Positions 57,920 through 64,000 of a DNA stretch of 64,000 nucleotides are shown here, in pieces. The stretch comes from Chlorops oryzae (lineage: Eukaryota; Arthropoda; Insecta; Diptera; Chloropidae): contig CM035808.1 of the NCBI GenBank assembly GCA_020466095.1, forward strand, positions 36,225,502 through 36,289,501, in the 5' to 3' direction. The position numbers were made by a program, and so were the translations under genes. The stretch's first letter is position 1. The number at the start of each line of letters is the position of its first letter. Below the pieces are notes generated by a model. It worked only from the letters and a program-made list of their open reading frames with translations, was not told where the DNA came from and ran no database searches.

Positions 57920-59221
57920 TGCGGAAGTTTCGTATTGTGTCCAGGAACTCGATTTGACCTTTATCATGTCGTTTGAACGTAAGTAGATCAAAATATTTCG
58001 ACAAGTTGGCAACTTAGGCGGATTAAAAATTAAAGTTTATCTAAGAAGATAGTATTTGAGTTAAAGATAGGATAATGACGTTAGTTAACAATGAAACTGG
58101 ATTGCTAAATGAAGTTTAAAAACGACTTACCACGTAAATTGAAGCTTTAACCCATAAGACGAAGTTTGTTCGTATTTCATATCAAAAGCAGAAAGTTAGT
58201 CCTTTTACCCTGTACATTATCTCAGCTGATTTGATTATCAGAAGTGGTAGCCTGAGCAACTTTTGAAAGTTTGAGAAGATATTCGGAGGGGCGGTTATAG
58301 AAACCGACAATCATTGGATCAACCGGTTTCATTTTCGAAGTCGGCTATGTATCTTTTTAAGATGTAAAAAAAAAAAAACAAATTTATCGATTTGATTGTC
58401 TGATTTAAAACGAGCAGCTGATAGTTGACTGAATTGGTCGATAGTTTGTGCTGACTTCTTCGAGGATGAAATAGTAGAAATGTAAGTAAGTGGACTCCAG
58501 TCCGCTCGTGCGGATTGCTCTTATTCCTTGATTTCGTCTGCCTCATTATCTGGCTCAGTTCTTCTTCTTCCAAGCTTCGCAACATCAAAAACGTAGTTAC
58601 TTCAGAACCCATTTTTTTTTTATATTTTATACCACATTTTTTTTGTAGGACAGTAAAACCGCTGTTTCATTTGTCGGTTTTTCCTATCTTCGAAAATGGA
58701 TTTCCCTATCTTCGAAAGGAGCAAAACTATGTCGTTCTCATAACACAAATTGAAATCGATATTGCTTTCAATTCTGATTCTGATCTAATTCAGCGTCGGT
58801 TTCCAAAACAGCCCAAATTAATTAGTTTTATAAGCTGTGAGAAATTATTACTGAGTCAAGACAGAGAACAAGAGCTTTGAGTCTACGGTCTACGAATCTC
58901 GCCGTACTACTTTACTACTCATTTCTTTAACGTACTACTATTTGGTTGTGAAAAAATTTTGTTATAGCGTCTTTGTGTGGTGAAAATTAACTGTCTGACA
59001 GCCTACGAAATGTTTTTTGTTCGCATACGTTGATCTGTTTCTTCATTCCATTTAAAGTGAAAAGATTGAAAAAGCGAAAAAGTGTAAATTTTTCACACAA
59101 AGTTACATTCATTCATTTTTTTTAGCCTTCTTTGTTTTCGAGTTTTCCTGGTTTTCAAAGGAAAGCGTCTAACTAGTTTTTCTTTTTCTTCTATTGCTTA
59201 AAAACTACTTATTATTTAATA
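57920..59221. other. Intergenic region between the GGT gene and the duplicated unit
   Basis: AT-rich; no gene recognised. The frame at 58515-58880 has no recognisable domain. TATCTTCGAAA words recur at 58686-58720 and in the duplicated unit at 59270. Confidence 0.4.
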
Positions 59222-61550
59222 TACTCCGCTTATTTTATAAAAACTACCATTTTAAGAACATTTTGCTACTTTCGAAGATACGAAAATGGCAGCACTCCTC
59301 AGAATATTTATCTTTACAGTTCGTTAGGTGATATACCTACATATTGATATATTAATATGTAGTGATATATTGATATACAATTGATATTTTGATATATTGA
59401 TACATTGATATATTGATATATTGATATATTGAATTATTGATACATTGATATATCTATTGATATATTGATATATAGATTTATTGATATATTAATATATTGA
59501 CATATTGATATATTGATATATTGCAATATTGATATATTAATATGTAGTGATATATTGATATACAATTGATATTTTGATATATTGATACATTGATATATTG
59601 ATACATTGATTTATTGATACATTGATATATCTATTGATATATAGAATTTATTGATATATTAATATATTGACATATTGATATATTGCAATATTGATATATT
59701 GATATGTATGATATATTGATATGTATGATATATTGATATATATTGATGTATTGATATATTAGTACATAAAAAACGCTTGAAATCGGGTATGCCCGGTGTT
59801 CAGATCCGCTTAGTAAAAGTTTTTAAAAGAAACCAGAATTTTTTTGAAGAATCTTATCAAGGCCAAAATTTTTTCATCCAACGCAACAATTTTTTTTGTG
59901 ACATTGAAAATATTAAGAAAGCCAATGCGCATGCTCTACTCAAAGGAATTCAACAGCTGATGGTACACTATTTATTTCGCGTTGAGTTATTGAAAAGTGA
60001 AGTTGGCAAGTGCTTAAAAATTAAAATTAATTCGAATTTTCAATTAAAAAATCTTTAAAAGAGGCCAATATGCTGCTTTTTGAGTCTCACTTTATATTAT
60101 TGAGCCTAGGATATTCATTGATTCTGTTATATGTGTACAAAGAGAGTTTTCCTTTGTTAGGTAACTTCTGAAGTCTAACCACAAGGCTCTCTTTATTAAG
60201 CAAGGTATTTTTTCCCTGATCCAAGGTATTTTCAAAAAAATCTTCTCAACAATGGAAAAACCGACACTTTTTCCGCCAAATCCTGTAGAGCCACAACCAG
60301 CATCATGGTCGAAACTGCATAAGTATGAGAAAGGAGCTGTCTGCTCGGACCGTGTTTTATGCAGCGAGATAGGAAGGTGAGAAGGGCAGCCATTTTGAAA
60401 ATTAAAAAAAAAAAAACAAAATCACTTTAAAAATTTTTCCAGCAAAATATTAAGAAGTAACGGCTCGGCAGTGGACGCTGCTATAGCCGCACTGATTTGC
60501 AATGGTGTGGTTACAATGCAAAGCATGGGATTGGGCGGAGGTAGGTTAATTAGAATATCTTTTCATACACCAATGAAAATATTTTCCTTCCAAGGAATGC
60601 TAATGAACATCTACAGTCATCACGAAAAGTGCGCCTACAGTGTGCTTGGCCGAGAGAAAGCTCCCATCTTTGTGAAGCCGGAAAATTTTTTCGAATTTCA
60701 AACCTCGAATGAATTGGCCGAATCGAGTTTATCTATTGCCGTTCCTGCCGAAGTCATGGGCTATGCCGTCGCACATGAACGATTTGGGAAACTGCCTTGG
60801 TCAGAACTCGTACAGCCAACCATCGAGATTTGTCATTCAGGGTATATTTTCACCAAGCATCAACGAGACTCATTGCAAAGCAATACGGCTATGCTCTCGA
60901 AAAATATTATGATGCGAAAGATGTTCGTAGATCCGCAAAATGGGGAAATCCGTCGAATAGGCTCGATTGTAAAGCCGCCAGAGGAGCTTTGTCGGACTTA
61001 TGAATTGATCGCAAAACATGGACCTAGGTATTTCTACGAGGGTGAATTAGCGTTAAATATAGCAAAAGATTTAAAGGATATGGACAGTGTGATACGTCTT
61101 GCCGATTTGAGGTCTTTGAAGGTTGATATAACGAAATCAGAAGTTCAAAAATTGGGAGATTATTACTTGCATTTAATGCCGCTGCCAAGTAGTGGCTATA
61201 TACTCGCATTGGTAATGCAGATTCTCTCCAGGTTTCATGGAGGCCCTAGGGGACAAGACCATTTAGATGCACTGAGTGTACATCGCATTGTCGAGGCTTT
61301 GAAATTTGCATTTGTCAAACGTTGGGAACTAGATGGAAACGTTGAACCGGCGGTAGGTCTAATGTATCATTATCGTGGGTCTTGGTAATAACATTCTTCT
61401 TGCAGTATCTTAAGAATCTTACATGCCCCAAGTATGCATCTGACTTAGCAGAAAAGATAGATGATTATCAAACTTTTAATGACCCCATGCACTATGGAGC
61501 CAGTCCGAATTTAATGGGGCACAACGATCGGGGCACAGCACATATATCTG
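59222..61550 (+). repeat. Tandem segmental duplication, unit 1 (2,329 bp)
   Basis: Starts TACTCCGCTTATTTTATAAA; the same sequence restarts at 61551. Unit 1 holds a TATTGA minisatellite, a leader region and five exons of a GGT paralogue. Unit 2 (61551 to beyond 64000) repeats the order. From 59777 to 60225 the two units differ visibly at one position; the first 110 bp differ at several. Confidence 0.92.
59322..59770. repeat. TATATTGA-type minisatellite
   Basis: About 450 bp of imperfect 8-12 bp units (TTGATATA, TTGATACA, TTAATATA) upstream of the GGT paralogue. The equivalent in unit 2 is at 61672-61826 and 63456-63542, shorter and split by a hAT insertion. Confidence 0.9.
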
Positions 61551-61636
61551 TACTCCGCTTATTTTATAAAAACTACCATTTTAAGAACATTTTGCTACCT
61601 TCGAAGATACGAAAACGGCAGCACTCCTCAGAATAA
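60070..61636 (+). pseudogene. GGT paralogue, 3'-truncated by the duplication junction
   Basis: Second GGT, same strand, about 2.8 kb after the first. Exons: 60070-60160, 60226-60376, 60443-60540, 60595-61352, 61406-61550; phases agree. Seen: a short N-terminus with a hydrophobic anchor (MLLFESHFILLSLGYSLILL), no mucin stalk, then GAVCSDRVLCSEIGSKILRS, SAVDAAIAALICNGV, MGLGGGMLMNIY and REKAP, with the glutamate-binding Arg present as R133. The predicted nucleophile T410 is in DRGTAHISV. Immediately after ISV the sequence switches to the start of the next duplication unit and runs to an unrelated stop at 61636. The small-subunit core (Thr-x-Asn, SSM, GAAGG) is therefore missing. As written it cannot make an active enzyme. 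The intron at 60541-60594 is 54 bp and open in frame if retained. Confidence 0.87.
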
Positions 61637-61959
61637 AAATTTATCTTTACAGTTCGTTATGTGATATACCTACATATTGATATATTAATATGTAGTGATA
61701 TATTGATAAACAATTGATATTTTGATATATTGATACATTGATATATTGATATATTGATACATTGATTTATTGATACATTGATATATCTATTGATGTATTG
61801 ATATATAGATTTATTGATATATTAATATATTGACTAGAGTCCGACCGAAGGTGAAATTTTTGGCCGAAGCCGATGTTCGGCCATTGGCTTAAACTTCGGC
61901 CGAAGACCGAAGCCGAAGCCGAAGCTGTAAAAAAAAACAACTACAAAACCAATTTCCCT

Positions 61960-62572
61960 TTTTATACCCGACACACTCTGTGTCGAGGATATATTGCGTT
62001 TGTGTGGGTGTGTGTAACACCCAGAACCAGTCGAGATAGACAATACAAAAAAAAAATATAGAAATTATCAGAGTCACCAGGAGATTCGATTGTTCATGTC
62101 CGTCTGACTGGCCGTCTGTTGTATACAGATTTCTTATCGAAGGAGTTGAGCTATCTTGACTAAATAGTATGCGTACTCACGGAGAAATGAGTAAGAACAA
62201 GTTCGAGAATGGGCCCGATCGGACCATTTTTAGGGGTACCTCCAGTCCTAGGGTCTGTCACAAAAAGCCCAAAACCGCCTCAAAATCGTACTTTTTCGCA
62301 ATATTTCAATGAAAGTTAGAATTTAAGCGTATATTTAAGACTCCGATTAGAAATTCCAAAAAAATTGGAAAAGTGGGCGTGTCAAAGGGTCGGTTTTCAT
62401 AAAGAATTTTAACAAATGTCAGTATATGGGGCCCCTAATGGCCCTAAAAACCACTTGAATATTCTTTCTGAATGGTTGTGTGTTTTGGGCGTGGTTCAAA
62501 AATTATTTAACATGTGTGTCTGTGTCGGGTATTTTATTGTCAGGCTCGCGTGACTATAACACCTTATCTTTT
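61960..62572 (+). mobile_element. Unclassified dispersed repeat (family B), forward copy
   Basis: Opens TATACCCGACACACTCTGTG and ends GGCTCGCGTGACTATAACAC. It matches the reverse copy at 50390-51235 over most of its length, and shares GGTACCTCCAG-CCTAGGGTCTGT with the arms at 44.2 and 44.9 kb. Nested in the hAT element. Confidence 0.65.
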
Positions 62573-62732
62573 TTTTTTTTGGTTTTAATTTTAAACAAAT
62601 CAGTAAATTTTAGTGTTTTAGTAACAGAAAACAAAACTACAATTCGCGTTACCAATTAAATAAAAATAACGTAAACAAACTTTTTTGCTCAAGATGATTC
62701 CCCACTTGGCAAATTAAGTGCTTTGACTTCCT

Positions 62733-62900
62733 GAGTCCTGTTCCATACTAGGCGACAGTCGCCGGAGACACATTTTGTTTTGAAGGCGAGGGACGGTCGG
62801 AGAAGAGAGAGAACAGCACCCCTCTCTCTTCCCCGGCCCTCACTCTTCTTCAAAACAAAATGTGTATCCGGTGACTGTCGCCTAGTATGGAACAGGACTG
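62733..62900. mobile_element. MITE with ~55-bp TIRs, nested
   Basis: Left AGTCCTGTTCCATACTAGGC, right GCCTAGTATGGAACAGGACT. The match continues through GACAGTCGCCGGA-ACACATTTTGTTTTGAAG. The core is CT-rich (CCCCTCTCTCTTCCCC). Nested in the 61835-63455 element. Confidence 0.8.
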
Positions 62901-63844
62901 AAGAAGCAAGGTTGTTTTTGCTCTAAAACTTTCTATCAAGAACAATTTTACTTGCTTAAAATGCTTTTTTATCAATCACACTTAGCAAGCGAAAGCAATT
63001 TACTTGTTAAGCTTTTTACTTGCCAAGTGGGCAAGCACCTTTAAAACTCGAAATCAAATAGTCTTATATTATAGTTCAAAATGTTGTATATTGTACGATG
63101 CAATCATGCAGTGGAACATGTATTCACCTCAGCAAGGTTAGTTTTTTCTGCAGAACATAAAGGAATTTTTGCTGTACTTATAATTGGCTCACGAAGTAAA
63201 TAATCTTTCGATTGAAAAGTAAAATATGTTAATGATGTGGTAATTTACATATTGAACCCTGTTTTTCATACCAAAAGAAAAAGCAAACCATTTTTAGAAC
63301 TGTCGAACATGTGAGTCGCTATAGGCGCTATTTTAGAAAAAAATTATATTCGGCTAAATAATCGGCCTTTTGTGGCCGAAGCCGATGCCGAAGGTCATTT
63401 TTAGGCCGAATGTTCGGCAAACCGAAGCCGAAGCCGAACCTTCGGTCGGACTCTAATATTGACATATTGATATATTGCAATATTGATATATTGATATGTA
63501 TGATATATTGATATATATTGATGTATTGATATATTAGTACATAAAAAACGCTTGAAATCGGGTATGCCCGGTGTTCAGATCCGCTTAGTAAAAGTTTTTA
63601 AAAGAAACCAGAATTTTTTTGAAGAATCTTATCAAGGCCAAAATTTTTTCATCCAACGCAACAATTTTTTTTGTGACATTGAAAATATTAAGAAAGCCAA
63701 TGCGCATGCTCTACTCAAAGGAATTCAACAGCTGATGGTACACTATTTATTTCGCGTTGAGTTATTGAAAAGTGAAGTTGGCAAGTGCTTAAAAATTAAA
63801 ATTAATTCGAATTTTCAATTAAAAAATCTTTAAAAGAGGCCAAT

Positions 63845-64000
63845 ATGCTGCTTTTTGAGTCTCACTTTATATTATTGAGCCTAGGATATTCATTGATTCT
63901 GTTATATGTGTACAAAGAGAGTTTTCCTTTGTTAGGTAACTTCTGAAGTCTAACCACAAGGCTCTTTTTATTAAGCAAGGTATTTTTTCCCTGATCCAAG
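63845..64000 (+). CDS. GGT paralogue copy 2, first exon only (continues past the window)
   Basis: Exon 1 at 63845-63935 is identical to 60070-60160 (signal anchor MLLFESHFILLSLGYS...), with the same GTAACT donor at 63936 and an intron ending ...CCAAG at 64000. By the duplication logic the complete paralogue, including the small subunit, could lie just downstream. That is inference; the window stops here. Confidence 0.7.

Larger units (their letters stand above)
61835..63455. mobile_element. Non-autonomous hAT element with GCCGAA arrays, 1,621 bp
   Basis: Perfect TIRs TAGAGTCCGACCGAAGGT and ACCTTCGGTCGGACTCTA. A perfect 8-bp target duplication ATATTGAC lies at 61827-61834 and 63456-63463. Arrays of CCGAAGCCGAAG lie near both ends. 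No transposase was recognised. It contains two other repeats: family B at 61960-62572 and a MITE at 62733-62900. Confidence 0.93.
61551..64000 (+). repeat. Tandem segmental duplication, unit 2 (runs off the window)
   Basis: Same order as unit 1: TACTCCGCTTATTTTATAAA, minisatellite (interrupted by a hAT at 61835-63455), then 63542-64000 nearly identical to 59767-60225. The window ends exactly at the position equivalent to the end of intron 1 of the GGT paralogue. Confidence 0.9.

Noticed and set aside
59322..59770. Regular repeats that might suggest a CRISPR-like array
   Set aside because: Units are 8-12 bp AT-only words without unique spacers: a minisatellite, in a eukaryotic context.

Overview
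The window looks like a dipteran insect nuclear genome, probably a higher fly and possibly a tephritid (family-level guess only). It is AT-rich, has short GT-AG introns (51-90 bp) mixed with very long ones, and encodes animal gene families (a pickpocket/DEG-ENaC channel and gamma-glutamyltranspeptidases). The rest is dense in small DNA transposons, a LINE fragment, tRNA-derived SINEs and simple repeats. Nothing prokaryotic is present.

Layout. (1) 0.5-4.8 kb, + strand: a complete-looking 8-exon pickpocket-type sodium channel gene; the exon phases sum to exactly 612 codons, and one intron has a GC-AG boundary. (2) 4.8-16.9 kb: no convincing gene; contains a 140-bp MITE, a diverged tandem duplication, a SINE with target-site duplications, a foldback element and a long diverged inverted repeat. 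(3) 16.9-57.9 kb, + strand: one gamma-glutamyltranspeptidase (GGT) gene, read here as two alternative TATA-less Inr+DPE promoters (about 16.9 and 37.6 kb), a 36-kb first intron full of transposable elements, and eight compact exons at 53.5-57.3 kb. The protein is a type II membrane protein with a Thr-rich stalk. It keeps the catalytic Thr but has lost two substrate-binding residues of canonical GGT. (4) 59.2-64.0 kb: a tandem duplication carrying a second GGT paralogue. In the first unit the gene is cut off right after its catalytic Thr by the duplication junction. The second unit begins at the junction, carries a 1.6-kb hAT insertion absent from the first unit, and runs off the window at the end of its first intron.

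The large intron and the flanks hold at least six elements with TIRs and exact 8-bp target-site duplications (hAT-like): 16.2, 22.0, 29.1, 35.9, 40.8 and 61.8 kb. Several carry element-specific arrays of short, mostly palindromic words near both ends. Two large foldback structures sit next to each other at 43.2-45.0 kb; the second has arms of about 360 bp with few mismatches. A cluster of 14-16 bp palindromic words surrounds a transposon-like ORF at 26-27 kb.

All gene models are my own splice reading of the sequence. No expression or database evidence was available.
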